A stretch of 64,000 nucleotides of DNA, from the NCBI GenBank assembly GCA_007026445.1, contig VDMD01000071.1, forward strand, positions 1 through 64,000, written 5' to 3'. Made by a program: the position numbers and the translations under genes. Below are positions 47,101 through 57,159 of the stretch, in pieces; the first letter of the stretch is position 1, and every line of letters starts with the position of its first letter. The notes beneath the pieces are model-generated. The model ran no database searches, was not told the DNA's origin, and worked only from the letters and a program-made list of their open reading frames with translations. This DNA comes from Schizophyllum amplum (lineage: Eukaryota > Basidiomycota > Agaricomycetes > Agaricales > Schizophyllaceae).

Positions 47101-48163
47101 CTGCAACCTTGTTGATGCGGTTGGGGTGCATGCATCCGCTCATCGCGTCCCACTGCTCACGGACCCTTCATCTCGTAATGTCCTTATTATGATGCATGAT
47201 TACGCGGACGACACTCGTATCTTCCTGTTATACTTTGTTCTCAAGGTGACTACGTTGTTCTCGTATCCATGCAAAGCGTTGACACATACTTGTCTGCTAC
47301 AGCCTTCGGAACTGGTGTTGCCTTTGCCCATAGGCGGAACACTGGCAGCGATTCCAGAGGAGCTCAACAATGACGAGAAGGCAGCCGACCATGGGCAGCT
47401 GCCAGAAGTACCGCAAGCTTCCCTCGCTGAAAGACCCATTGCATCACTGCCATCCCGTCGTTCGACACCTGCACCATTGCTAGTTCCAACCCCTCTTCCA
47501 ACACTGGTCGCACCTCTCCCATCTCGTCATACCACACCTGCACCATCATCGCTTCAGCCCCCTCTTCCGACACCCATTGCAGCCCACCCCTCACCCTCGC
47601 CTTCGGCAGTCCAGACCGATGCTGGATCCCGTGCAGCGTCGCCTGCCGAAGCCAGCCGTGTGCCATTGGATGTTGCCGCATTCATTGCCGCTCATTGGCC
47701 TGCTATCCCTCGCGCCGCGGAGAACAAGAGATCGGCATATGCGCAGCGTCTTGCGCACGAGCAGGCAGAGATGGCATACGCTCACCTTCGAATGAGACGC
47801 TATCAAGGCCGTGCGATTGCCTACGAGACTGTCACCATCCCGTACAATGGCACCGAGATCACAATCCACCCCTCGCACATTCATGAGCTTGCAGGTGTGA
47901 GTGATGAACGGCGTTGGAGGAACGTAGGCGCGATATTAAACGGAGGACGGGCGGCACTTCATCGGCTAACACAGGCGTTGAACAGCTTTATGACGGGAGG
48001 TGGGGAGCGTCTTACAAATGAGCAAGAGGATGCTCGGGGGGTACTGCAGATATTTTACAACTCACGCCCAGAGGATGCACCCGCAGCAAGTGATGTACAC
48101 GCATGTGCGTTTGGACTGTCTATTCGCGGCCTAGAATATGTATACAAGCCATTCAGTAAGTAG
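32105..48163 (+). CDS. element-type gene of unknown function interrupted by a 14-kb intron that contains the KDZ transposon
   Basis: Exon 1 (32105-32555) begins MSEKDDNGIKSRLRPREG and is Ser/Pro-rich. The donor GTAAAT at 32556 and an acceptor at 46494 give ...PDIAG|PMDLDDVASAA... in frame. Exon 2 ends at 46773 and exon 3 starts at 46836 (MRSAAVFVRITQGSQQDI). A further in-frame intron is likely at 47246-47302. The last exon ends ...YVYKPFSK at 48163, although a GTAAGT donor at 48153 leaves a longer form possible. The centre is a Pro/Ser-rich linker (STPAPLLVPTPLPTLVAPLP). No domain is recognised. Without the KDZ element the first intron would be about 94 bp. It lies 209 bp upstream of the integrase gene on the same strand and may form a two-gene element with it. 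Confidence 0.6.
32616..32898 (+). repeat. KDZ left terminal inverted repeat
   Basis: It begins CTATAGTAATACATAC and includes GCCGGCAAATTCCGTTCTGG and GGTAGGGGTTCGGGGGCC. The same order occurs in reverse complement at the right end. It stops about 20 bp before the transposase stop codon. Confidence 0.93.
32919..36669 (-). CDS. KDZ transposase
   Basis: A multi-exon gene starting MSTKRNKKAKTSGVKKYSAF at 36669; an in-frame upstream Met at 36745 also exists. The N-terminal basic region is followed by the KDZ-associated cysteine cluster, CPDCPSNTPRPAEYRCIDC, CxxC and H residues, then KWSGTSFQKCSLQKLGLVVR. The catalytic core shows MDACFRLKRR, STCTGLSALDHANTK, the hallmark LSYDICCQYSKHLAERL and DGEGVERPWAALG. 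A coiled helical region includes LLQEEMRRTLVSLETTA, and the C-terminus is very acidic, ending ...DASDEEGY. All family landmarks occur in order with intact splice sites (for example donor GTGCGTGTAC after ...GLFTS), so it is probably functional. It is divergent from the TET/JBP gene at 37047. Confidence 0.92.
36670..37046. promoter_or_regulatory. shared divergent promoter of KDZ transposase and TET/JBP cargo
   Basis: The 377 bp between the two start codons hold an inverted repeat GTCACA-TCAAC-TGTGAC (36740-36756). Three copies of a GTTCGAACAAA-like word follow (36781-36791, 36794-36804, and a variant at 36809-36818), the first two 13 bp apart. The symmetry and spacing suggest binding sites that could coordinate both genes, perhaps for a protein of the element itself; this is inference. 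A short upstream exon of the TET/JBP gene (from an ATG near 36871) may overlap it. Confidence 0.5.
37047..38758 (+). CDS. TET/JBP-type 2-oxoglutarate/Fe(II) dioxygenase (KDZ cargo)
   Basis: Exons are 37047-37747, 37797-38007 or so, 38056-38155 and 38205-38758, with introns of about 48 bp; the true start may lie in a small upstream exon. The N-terminal half is Pro/Ser- and Arg/Lys-rich (KKRAKKERARERRAKKAARA), probably disordered and DNA-binding. The catalytic part reads ITINFGPRTVTFKHRDFGNL (H-x-D), then WCAVTALGRFDPQRGGHIVL, the distal His in AIIHHSN, and Arg in EQRFSVTQY. These are the expected iron and 2-oxoglutarate ligands. The expected reaction is oxidation of 5-methylcytosine or a related base. 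It lies next to the transposase, as in other fungal KDZ/TET pairs. It may counter host DNA methylation of the element; that role is inference. Confidence 0.88.
38759..40142. other. no gene recognised inside KDZ element
   Basis: About 1.4 kb between two cargo genes. Short frames occur on both strands (for example near 39275-39679) but none shows a domain or a convincing exon chain. Confidence 0.4.
40143..41220 (+). CDS. KDZ cargo protein, N-terminus resembling viroplasmin/RNase H1 hybrid-binding domain
   Basis: Three exons: 40143-40261, 40309-41061 and 41106-41220. The protein starts MAPGPYLCTPPFFTTDVPGL. It has a segment TKVYLVRKGVEGIYADYN ... DDDWKCEVYENAADGELAW that resembles the (K)(F/V)Y(V)V..G...GIY..W ... 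ENA..A caulimovirus viroplasmin/RNase H1 N-terminal fold; this is a weak pattern match. A Ser/Arg-rich middle follows. The C-terminal third contains SKDDLQQFVVVDSDTDEGEA and RDRDRDR-free acidic/basic stretches without a known domain. If the fold is right, it would bind nucleic-acid hybrids or double strands. No catalytic RNase H motif is seen. Confidence 0.55.
43702..44801 (-). mobile_element. 5'-truncated LINE (non-LTR retrotransposon) insertion with 12-bp target duplication
   Basis: GAGGACGACGAT occurs at 43702-43713 and again at 44790-44801. Between them is a minus-strand sequence ending in a 20-nt poly(A) tail (T run at 43713-43732 on the plus strand). The other end is an abrupt 5' truncation. 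This is the standard product of target-primed reverse transcription. The insert is about 1.08 kb and breaks the KDZ cargo gene, whose frame matches on both sides. Confidence 0.93.
44277..44789 (-). pseudogene. LINE ORF2 C-terminal fragment (RNase H end and zinc knuckle)
   Basis: The minus-strand frame reads KWAERWQKSERHARIA ... and then RRQFNVLVQLRTGHIALRQY and CPTC ... ETTQHFLFECPTY, ending ...SFRPAFLKE. The LRTGHIALxxYLHRI and CxxC..HFLFECP motifs are typical of the C-terminus of fungal Tad-like LINE polymerases. The catalytic reverse transcriptase is absent because of 5' truncation. The longer open frame continuing to 45509 on this strand is antisense to the broken cargo gene and not LINE. 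Confidence 0.85.
46184..46466 (-). repeat. KDZ right terminal inverted repeat
   Basis: This is the reverse complement of 32616-32898 with scattered substitutions, densest in the innermost 60 bp. It ends GTATGTATTACTATAG at 46466, only 28 bp before the acceptor of the host intron. Confidence 0.93.
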
Positions 48164-48371
48164 CAGCAGCAGCAGTAGATAACCAGCTATCTCTTCGCTT
48201 ATACAAGTAAAGCTGTGGTCTAGAAAACACTTTGAGTGGCTCAAACATACAGGCACGCTTGCAGTGCTTCTGCTGACAGCAATTTGAGGCTGTTTGTCAT
48301 TGTGGACCTCTATTTATAAGCCAAATAATGATGTCCCCTAAGACTCGCAGCTTGCTGGGGGAACCATCATC

Positions 48372-50203
48372 ATGTCTACACCACTCCAGCTTCACAACTT
48401 GCGGGCAGCGTATCATGAGCATGCATGAGTCATCTCACGGGCCCTTCATACCCAACTTGGAGACCAGATCCGCCTTCGAGCACATCGAGAGCAGGTGCTG
48501 ACCTTTTTGCGGAACGTGGAGAACGTATGATTTCAGCCACTTAGAACAAATACCACTGACTGACCATCCTTAGCACCAGGATGTCTTTCCTGTGAACGAA
48601 CTCGCAGTGATACGGCAGAGCGTTGCTAGAATGACAGAGGCCCTTGATCAGGCCTGCTACCAGTCAACAGACACCCCAGATGCCCCTCCTGAGAATGTTA
48701 TGCAAGTTGTTCGTACAGGACGGCCCGGACGCCCTCGGAAAGAGATCAGCCGGGACTTCATGGATGAGATGGCACTCATGGGCAGCAAGACCGCCCTTGC
48801 AGGGCTGGTTGGCTGTTCTGCGAGGACAGTACGACGCCGGCAACTAGACCATGGGCTCGGCCAGCGAGGCGAGCCCGTCTTCATTCATGTTCGACAGGAG
48901 GATGGCACACAGACATCCCACTACCACACCACTCGAAATCGTCACCGGCCTTCAAGCATCACCGACACGGAACTGGACGCACTCATCAACGAGCTTAAAG
49001 TCATTTTCCCCATCATAGGACGAGCATACATCCAAGGCGAACTGACGCTTCGCCGCAAGTGGGCATCGACCGAGCGTATTCGTGCCGCCATGCTTCGAGT
49101 GAACGGAGCCCCCAATCCTTTTGGACGCCGTGACATTCCTCGGCAGCCATACCGCGTAGCTGGCGCCAACAGTCTCTGGCACCATGATGGCCAACACGGT
49201 GAATACACAGTTGCACTGACATTGAAATGATGCTGATGCTATCCATCTGTGCAGGGCTCATCCGATGGAAGATCGTCATTCATGGTTTCTGTGACGGTCA
49301 TACAAGAAAGGCGGTTGCGATGCGCGCAAGCAACAACAATCGCGGACAGACAGTTCTCACACTCTTCCTTCAAGCGGCTGCCATCTACGGGGTCCCGAGT
49401 AGATTGCGTGGAGACCACGGTGTTGAGAACATCTTAGTCGCTCAATGGATGGAGGAAAATCGTGGCCATGAGCGTGGGAGCTACATCTGGGGACTGTGCG
49501 TAATTATCAGCTTGCACTCCTTCTAGTTACTAACCCACCATTTAGGAGTATTCACAACACGCGCATCGAGCGTATGTGGTACGATGTGACTCAGAAGTTT
49601 GGCGGCAAGTGGGCACGTTTCTTCACTGAGCTCGAGGTGCACTACGGCTTAGACGTAGCTCGTCCGGAGCACATATGGCTGCTCCATCATCTCTTCCTCC
49701 CCAAAATCAACGAGGACACCCTTCACTGGATGGAGTTGTGGAATAATCACCCCATCTCACTCACACGTCAGCCATTCAGAACACCGGAGGCACTCTGGAA
49801 TGCGAGCATTGTTCGCAGTGGTGCACGCGGACTACGGTACACACCTCCGGAGGCACCTGCGGAGGACCACGCCAATGGCGATCCTGCAATGTACGGCATT
49901 GACTGGGATGCGCAGGCCGACAATCAAACAATGCGCCACTATTATCAGTACCACCCTCACACAGCATCGGAAGACGACAACCCATTTGACCCCGCTGGAA
50001 CTAACCAGCGCTACAACGAGGTCAACGTGGAGCCCCCCGACTGCCCACTTCATCCGAATCAAGTTGCAGGTCTGGACGAGTTTGTTGCTTCACGGGTGGA
50101 CACCAGCTCCTCAAGTATGGAGGTCCGTCGTCAGGTGTGGGTAGTGGCATTACAAGCAGCTCATGTCCTGTGGTCTGCTAGCCAAAACGAGGCTGATGTA
50201 TAA
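48372..50203 (+). CDS. DDE integrase-core transposase with in-frame TGA
   Basis: Exon 1 begins MSTPLQLHNLRAAYHEHA at 48372. It is interrupted by TGA at 48426-48428 and then stays open (VISRALHTQLGDQIRLRA) to a donor at 48526. Further exons run from 48575 to 49198, 49255-49495 and 49546-50203. The protein has a helix-turn-helix-like segment (TALAGLVGCSARTVRRR), then an integrase-core RNase-H fold with candidate catalytic Asp in WHHDGQHG, Asp in RGDHGVEN and Glu in NTRIERMW, plus IRWKIVIHGFCDGHTRKAVA. This matches a widespread Agaricomycete integrase-core family. The TGA could be a CGA-to-TGA change, in which case the first about 70 codons are lost and translation may start at a downstream Met. 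It probably forms a unit with the gene ending at 48163. Confidence 0.8.
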
Positions 50204-51894
50204 TATAGTTAGTCTTGGGTGCAGATGTTGTTGACATTGCAATCGAGTTGCGGTCAATGTTTAGAGCTTGGAATTGAGCTGTGTATGCGTGTTTGGGCTT
50301 GGAGCTCTGGTGATGTCGCTTGTTTGGCTTGTTACACACAGGTCTACCTGTAGTACCTCTAGACTTTCAGGGCTATTGTACTCGCAGATACACATGTTGT
50401 GTCCAGATAATACATGGACTGTAGGTCAATGCGGGATGCACTTCGCAGGTTCGTGCATCCATGCAGCGCGTCAGTATTCACGCTCGCCGAAAAGCGTAAT
50501 AACCAAATGTGTATAATGTGAGCTAGTACATGAACTTGAGAATCGTGCCTGCTACAGCACGCCCGGCCGGGAGGCAATGCGGAATACAACGCCAAATACA
50601 ACGCTGAGCGCAGGGCAAGTGGCCCAGCGGGGCTCGCGCTACAGCCCCATTGAGTTGCGGGGGGAGGTTGGATGTGTCTGCTGCGAAAGCGCGTGAGCGC
50701 GTGAGTTGAGCGACGGGGACGTTGTGCAAGGGAGAATGGTACCTTGCTAGTGGCTGACTGCGCGCTTGTGCCCGCGGACAGCGATCACCTGCTTGCACAT
50801 GTTGCACAAGCGGGTACCACAACGCGCGCCCTATGGGCGCCATAGGCGACGCATTGAAGGGACATGTCGGAGGCAAGGTGTGGGGAGGGACGCGCAGGGA
50901 GGGATGTGCAGGGCGGGATTTGCGGGGTGGGAGGGCGGGATCCGCGGGGTAGGCTGCACCTGGAGGGACACGCTGGGATCAGTGCACATGGAGGGACGCG
51001 TGTGGGGGACACACCGGGAGGAACACACCAGGAGGGACACAACACTAAGCAAACTGATGCTAGCGCCGCTGGCGTTGAGCGGAGACGCCGCCGGCAAGCA
51101 GCTAACTGCCGACGCGCGCTAGCCGCTCACAATGACGAGCAGCGCGCTCGTGCTGCTTGACGCGCTGGCCCTCCCCTTCATCCTCACGCTGCATCCGCCT
51201 TCCCCAATGTCTGATGCGCGTAGGCGTAGGCGTAGCCCGTGGGCTCTGGCACCATGTCCTTCATCCTCTACCGCCCACTCGCCCCTGCGCGTGCTCTCCT
51301 ACATGCTGCCATATACTCAGTAGGTCATGCTCTATTGTTTTGTCAATCCACGACTTGCGCGCTGTGTATAGGGGACGCACCTGCAGACGCGTCGCTCCTC
51401 GCCCACCAATTCCACTGCCGCGCACTTTTGAGAAGCCGGGTTTGGGTAGAAGGCAAAGGGAGGCCAAGGGGAGGCAGTCATGAGGTGATGGCGAGAGCGT
51501 GAGCAGGAACCTAGCAACTGTGGCCGCAACGCGGTCATGGCTGCCGGCGGGAGATGTCACCGGGGTTGGCAACCCGGTCCGGGCTGCCGACCCTCACAAT
51601 CAACGCGCGCATGGACTACCGCGCATTTGTGACCCTTGTTGAGTTCCTTTCAAAAGCCTGGTCACACAATCAGGTGTTTCTGTATACTAATATGTATTAT
51701 ATGTGACGCTTATCGGTGGAAGTTTGGCACAGAGTGTACGAACAAGCTTGGAACTCAGCTGTATGTGTATGTTTGGTTTGGAGCTGCGGTGATGCCGCTT
51801 ATTTGGCAGGCACAGCCACCACCCCCGCCTGACTCGAGATCTGCGAGAAGCAAGCTAGAAGCTCACTCACCGGCCTCTGATCCGTGATCCCCTC
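50204..51894. repeat. repeat block with diverged direct repeats and a GGAGGGACACGC minisatellite
   Basis: About 50262-50335 and 51747-51816 are direct repeats (GAGCTGTGTATGCGTGTTTG and its variant, then GGAGCT..GGTGATG.CGCTT), roughly 75% alike and 1.49 kb apart. They may be ends of one non-autonomous element. From about 50885 to 51045 a G-rich run of variants of GGAGGGACACGC repeats irregularly every 15-30 bp. The region 51180-51560 follows the same order of motifs as 1160-1530, including a decayed hairpin at 51521-51553. No coding sequence is supported. Confidence 0.6.
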
Positions 51895-53985
51895 ATGCCT
51901 AAGGCTTCAAAGAACCCCCAGTAATGCTGTATTCATCTTGATTAGACCTGATTGGCGACTGATCTGTATGATCAAAGGATTTACCAGTTCGTGGGCCTCT
52001 GGGTCACGCATAAGCAAGCCAACCGTATAAATGAAAATCGACGCTTGTGAGCGTGTTCTTATGTATCTCTAACTCTTCTGACTGGGGGATATCTGTTTAG
52101 GAACAAGCTGTCCACGTTTGAAAGGACCATCCGCGCTGACGAAGGCACCTATCCCACGGTGACGGACGAGGTCGCCAACACATTGAAGACCGCCAGCTAC
52201 GCCCGTGATGCTACGAAGCCGCAACGAGTTTCAAAGCATCCTAAATCTTACACTCCTGGCCAGTATTATTTGAGTACGACTCGAACCAGCAATGATGGTG
52301 TCCCGACAGACCAGCAGCCTCCGGCTGACACGCGCCCTCTGATTCGCGACCTGACCATACAAGGCCATCGGGGAAAGCTTCTTGCCTGGCCGACTGGTGC
52401 ACTTACTAACGCTCCATACGCCGCTTCCGACCCGGCAGACTACGATGCCGAGCCACGTCGCAACGTCCTTCAATACGTAAGTTCGCTTGCGCATTTCTCC
52501 GGCTGGCTAATGAACCTTCCAGGACGAGGAATACGCTGAGATGATGACCAAGTTTGAGGATGCCTCAAAGGCGCCAGACCACTTCGTCTTCATTGACGCG
52601 CGAAACCCGCCACGCAACGACTTTATCATCACTCAAGAGATTCGGGCCTTGCTCGCGAAAGGGAAATTTGTCGTCCTGTTCGGCCTGGACCCGCAACCTG
52701 GTGTCCTCGAGCCGGAGTGGCTCCGGCAGAACTTGATGCTCGATACCGCTCTTGTCAGAGATGTTACAGGTGCGTAGACTAGGTTGATTCGACGTACTGT
52801 ATATATTGATTGATCATTATAGATGCGATGCTTAGGGTCAACGATGCTGGAGAAGCATTTCCGTGGGTACGAATGAGCTTGGATCAGCTATGCGAGAGGG
52901 CAAAGGATCCCAAGTCGACACCGCTTGCATGCCTAGAGATTGCGCTACCCGAACTGCAGAATCGATTCCAGAAGTACGTCTCACGCACAATTCTAGTAAT
53001 ACATGCTCATTCCTGTTGGAAGGCATCTGTCGGACGGCCACCACGATATTCTAAACCCACCTCCAGACACACCGATGCCATGGGTCTTGAACGGAATTTC
53101 GCGCGTTACGGGATACATGGTTGGAAATGCCGGGACACACGTGACGTGGTTCCACTATGATTCGCCGGGATTTGGCAGCTGCTTTCAGATGCACGGAACC
53201 GGCAGGAAGTTCTGGGGCTTCGCCTGTCTTGATTTTACGAACAACAAGGATCTGGGTGGATTGATGAACACATACAGCGAGATCCTCTCAGGCAAGATCT
53301 CTGTGGAGACTCCAGTTCGCGATCGCAAGGGTGTACGGTTCTTTGTACTCGAGGTTACTGCTGGATGCATGGTGTAGGTCTTCTTAGCAATCTTTGATGT
53401 CTATTGTTGACAATGTTTAGCTTTGCAAACCCAGGTACTATCCATAGCGTGTATACGCCCAGCGCGAGTCTCATGACTGGCGGCAACTTTGTGTTCCTTT
53501 TTGGGATGCATATTGTCGAGTATGCACGTCTCCGCGAGCGCTCCGCCTCGCATGATACAAACGAGTTGGATGGTGCAGAGCAGATGGAGGATGCTGTCTA
53601 TGTCCAAGATATCATAGTGCAGAGCATGGCGTGCCTTCACCGCCGGGACGAGGGTAAGTGAGATACCGTTGTCTGATCATCCAAATTAATGCGCTACTTA
53701 GACATTGGTGTGAAGCCGCTGATCTCATTGTGTCGCATGGTCGCGTACCCAAAGGACTACCTCCCGGCCGTGTTGAAATCTGCAAAGGGACCCGAGGCGA
53801 CCCGGCTTCGGCAGTACCACCGTGGTCCTAGCTCTATCTCGGACAAGGCTGCTTGTGCGCGTGCCAAGCATATTCTCAGCCACCTCAGCTATCAAGGATG
53901 GAACACGTTGAGGGAGCACCTAGTGGAGGGCGAGGGCTTGATGGATACCTTGAAGTCCATACCTATCCAGTCTTTACAGCTGTAG
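51895..53985 (+). CDS. JmjC domain-containing protein
   Basis: An eight-exon model is in frame throughout: 51895-51920, 51978-52046, 52101-52476, 52523-52769, 52823-52973, 53023-53373, 53421-53653 and 53702-53985. It gives about 578 residues. It begins MPKASKNPQIYQFVGLWVTH. The JmjC core shows TWFHYDSPGFGS (H-x-D Fe(II) ligands) and MHGTGRKFWGFACLD. Across an intron follows FANPGTIHSVYTPSASLMTG with the distal His. JmjC proteins are Fe(II)/2-oxoglutarate oxygenases, often histone demethylases or hydroxylases; the substrate here cannot be told. No PHD or other reader domain is visible. All ligands and splice sites are intact, so it is probably functional and host-like, though its surroundings are repeats. 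Confidence 0.88.
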
Positions 53986-54058
53986 CTTAAACTCTATATA
54001 CTCTTCTCCTCTATAGTCGCTGTTGGATATCACAAGCGCACTGCCGAACTAGCCTTGC

Positions 54059-55627
54059 CTAGGGAAAGGCAAGGGTCTACCCCCGGGTTTTTGGGGACGA
54101 CCCGTACCCGTACTCGTACCCTCACCAAACCCATACCCGCCGCGCGGGTAGGGTACGCGGGTTTTCGCGGGTTACCCGCGGGTTGCAGGCTAACCCGCCT
54201 CGGGGGCTCGTAGAAGACTTGTGGAAGGTCACTACATTGTTATTTGGCCCATACATGTGGTGGTAGATACAAATGAGCAAAGGAGGAGGGGGACAACGCA
54301 TGTCAACGCGTGCGGTGCGTCGATCAACGTGTAGCACCACCTTGCGCAGAAACTCGTGCGGCGCGTCAGCAACGCGTCACGCACCCGGCACGGGCACGAT
54401 TGGTATGATGTGCTGTATCAACGTGTCTTGAGCACGCTCGCGAGGTCGGATAGCCCTTAGCTGTGCACGCCCGTCGAGTACCGCGCCGCGAATGCCCGGT
54501 GCGATAAGTACTCAAGCGGCGGGCGCTCGGCGGGATGCACAGCTGGGTGGGGAGGGGTGGGGATGTTGCACGGCTTGAGGAAACGCGCATCCGCTGCTCG
54601 ACGCGACGCACGTGCGGCAGGCAATTGCAGCAGACAGTGCGGGGCGCAGACAGCTGGCGCTTGCGCGCCAGCCGCCGTTGGCCCTCGACGCGCTGTGCGT
54701 GCATAAAGTGTACAGTAAGTCAGCTGTGAAAGATACGCAGTGCGTAGTCGCGCACCTGCAGCGCGTCTACGCACGCACGTCGTTGGACGTGTTGTCTCCT
54801 CTATTGACGTCGTGGTGTTATGCATCGCGTGCGGGGAGTGATCGTGTAGCCCTCCGAGGCTCTGTGGATGTAGACACGGGAATGGGATGAGCAGGGGCAG
54901 CCAGCGGCCCCGGGGCGGTCGTGGCGGAAGGAGAAGAGATGTTGACGGCGAGGCTTGTCATTCCGGACCGAATTGCCGAGCCTCGCCACCGACGCACGCA
55001 TCATCCCACACGCATTTCTGACCGTTTTCATACTCATTTTGTGAGAGGCTAAGGATGAGCATGCATCCAGCAGTCCTGAATTACCTAAATGAAGTCTGCA
55101 GCATTAAAATGGTCGATTTTGACGGGTTTGCAGAGGGTTTCCCACGGGTTGACCTCGGGTTGACGGGTCGGCAATCTATGTGTGCTCGTCTGGGTGAACA
55201 ATCTGCGATTGCGGTCCAAGGCGGGTCGCCGTGATGTGACCGCGAGCGGCAGCCGGTGGGAATCCAGACTGCGCGGCTCTCGGCCGCACGCACGGGCCTG
55301 TCACGAGGGACTGTACATACTACAGGAGCGAGAAAGTACGAATAAGTATGAGAAAAAAGGTAAGAAAATCGTAAGAAGGGAGGAGGGAGGGAGAAAACAA
55401 ATCGAGCAGCTGCAAGTACTGCGAGCAGGCTGTGAGTGGTGGTAGGTACGAAGCGAGACGAAGAGTAAGTACAAAGGCGCGCCGCGCCTATGGGCGCGGC
55501 ACGTGCTTCCTCGCGTGCATAGACCGCGGTCAAAGGGCTTTGACCGTTCCAATTGCGACCCGTACCCGGACCCCCGCACACCCGCCCGTGAACCCGGCGG
55601 GTTACCCAAACCCCTGCATTTCCCTAG
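54059..55627. mobile_element. non-autonomous element with GGGTACGGGT-rich ends
   Basis: The ends read CTAGGGAAAGGCAAGGG at 54059 and, inverted, CTAGGGAAATGCAGGGG ending at 55627. Each is followed inward by runs of ACCCGTACCCG/CGGGTTACCCGCGGGTT words. An 11-bp direct repeat CTAGCCTTGCC occurs at 54049-54059 and 55624-55634 and looks like a target duplication. The interior is ACGCG-rich without a recognisable gene. The class (for example MITE-like) is not settled. Confidence 0.7.
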
Positions 55628-57159
55628 CCTTGCCACATCCCCTCTATGCGACGATTGACTGTTGAGCGATGCCATCCTCCATCCAACTCCAGAATACAGC
55701 CACGACATCCCCGGCTTGTTGTACTTCGTCGCAGGCGGACATCGTAGCCAGATGTGCCAAGCTCCCACAGTACGCGCTCATCTGCATACTGCGCTATATC
55801 ACGATGACGGATGCAGCATTGGGGGGTGAGGACAAACTGGCGAAGATGGCAGGCTGAGGGTGGTGGTTGCTGCATTCTGGCGGTTATAACGTCCGAGAGT
55901 TGACAAGATGGAGCCCGGCAAGCACGACCCTTGAAGGATAGACGTTCAAGACGTGGGAGGAGAGGTGTTTTAGAGAGCATGGCGGAGAGGAACATTCCGT
56001 CAATGGGAAGGGTCCGACTACGGCTGTAGAGCGATATGTCGGGTGTGGGCTCTATCGCTAGCGCAGTGAGGCCGGGGAGCGCATGCATGAACTCGACGAG
56101 GCTGCTTGGGGACATGTAGAAGTTGGCGAGCGCAAGCACATGCAGCTTCGGCCATGTCTGCGTAATCTCGCCCCAGTGCCTGTCGAGCCAGGCACCCTCT
56201 CCCTCGTCATCCTCGTATTGGCGGATATAGAGCTGCCGGACACCGGTGCACTGCCACAGGAGACGGATGACTGCACGCATGAACGATGGCTGTGCCTTCA
56301 CCTTCAGCGTGTGGAGATGACGCAGACAGACAGGTCTTGGCATGGCTGAAGTTGGCTGCGGTGGGTATGATTGCGTGGGGAACCAATCATGATGGACGAC
56401 ACAGACAGCAAGATGTTGGATAGCAGGGCATGCGTGGAGGATGGAAGTGAGGTGGATGAGGCTGGCAACATCGATATTGAGTCTTGTCAACAGGTTGGTG
56501 TTCCGCGGAGTGAAGTAAGGGAAGGGATGAACTGTGAATCCAGAGGGGGGGAGCATGGCCCGCAGGGTGTGCAGTATAGGAGCCTCGATGGCGTTGATGT
56601 ATATGATGGCCTGCTCTCGCTCCACCTCCAATCCAGGGTAGGTGTAGGCGCCGCCGTAGTTTGGATCGATGAAGATTCGCAGATCGGTAAGATTCGGTGC
56701 CAGAAGAGGAGGGTAAGGCACGTCGGAGAGTGCACCGATATGAATGATAAGGCCACGCAAGCGATTGGCGTGGCGGTGAATCAGACGAAGAACATCTGTG
56801 CTTGCCTGAGCATCTATAGAGGAAGGGGAGGACATTATGATGGTTGTTGACAGAAGAGCCGCATATAAGGGGGGGCGTTGCGCGTCCACAACAGCCATTA
56901 GCAGACGGGCATCGTAGCATGGGACACCATAGTTGTCGAGGACAATGGTGAGGGGTACCGTGAGGGATGGGTCATTATTGACGATCTCTCGCCACAAGGT
57001 GCAGACGTTGCGGATTATGCGGGCACCATCGAAAGCGTGATGAGGGGCGAATTTGGGTGACAGGAAGGAGGTGAGGCTAGACCAGAAGGTGAATGCTTCT
57101 GGGATGAGAAACATGAAGATTCGTGAGAGTGTCTCGTTTGGTAAGCCAGCGATGGACAT
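55624..57159 (-). CDS. F-box protein
   Basis: A single uninterrupted 511-codon frame starts MSIAGLPNETLSRIFMFLIP, a canonical F-box opening, followed by NVCTLWREIVNNDPSLTVPL. Later segments such as LAPNLTDLRIFIDPNYGG and WPKLHVLALANFYMSPSSL look like the leucine-rich substrate region of Agaricomycete F-box proteins. The expected role is an SCF ubiquitin-ligase adaptor. The final codons ...EGMWQG and the TAG stop fall in the 11-bp repeat CTAGCCTTGCC beside the element at 54059-55627. The element has therefore replaced the 3' UTR and poly(A) region but kept the stop codon. Confidence 0.88.
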   Translation of the reverse strand: MSIAGLPNETLSRIFMFLIPEAFTFWSSLTSFLSPKFAPHHAFDGARIIRNVCTLWREIVNNDPSLTVPLTIVLDNYGVPCYDARLLMAVVDAQRPPLYAALLSTTIIMSSPSSIDAQASTDVLRLIHRHANRLRGLIIHIGALSDVPYPPLLAPNLTDLRIFIDPNYGGAYTYPGLEVEREQAIIYINAIEAPILHTLRAMLPPSGFTVHPFPYFTPRNTNLLTRLNIDVASLIHLTSILHACPAIQHLAVCVVHHDWFPTQSYPPQPTSAMPRPVCLRHLHTLKVKAQPSFMRAVIRLLWQCTGVRQLYIRQYEDDEGEGAWLDRHWGEITQTWPKLHVLALANFYMSPSSLVEFMHALPGLTALAIEPTPDISLYSRSRTLPIDGMFLSAMLSKTPLLPRLERLSFKGRACRAPSCQLSDVITARMQQPPPSACHLRQFVLTPQCCIRHRDIAQYADERVLWELGTSGYDVRLRRSTTSRGCRGCILELDGGWHRSTVNRRIEGMWQG

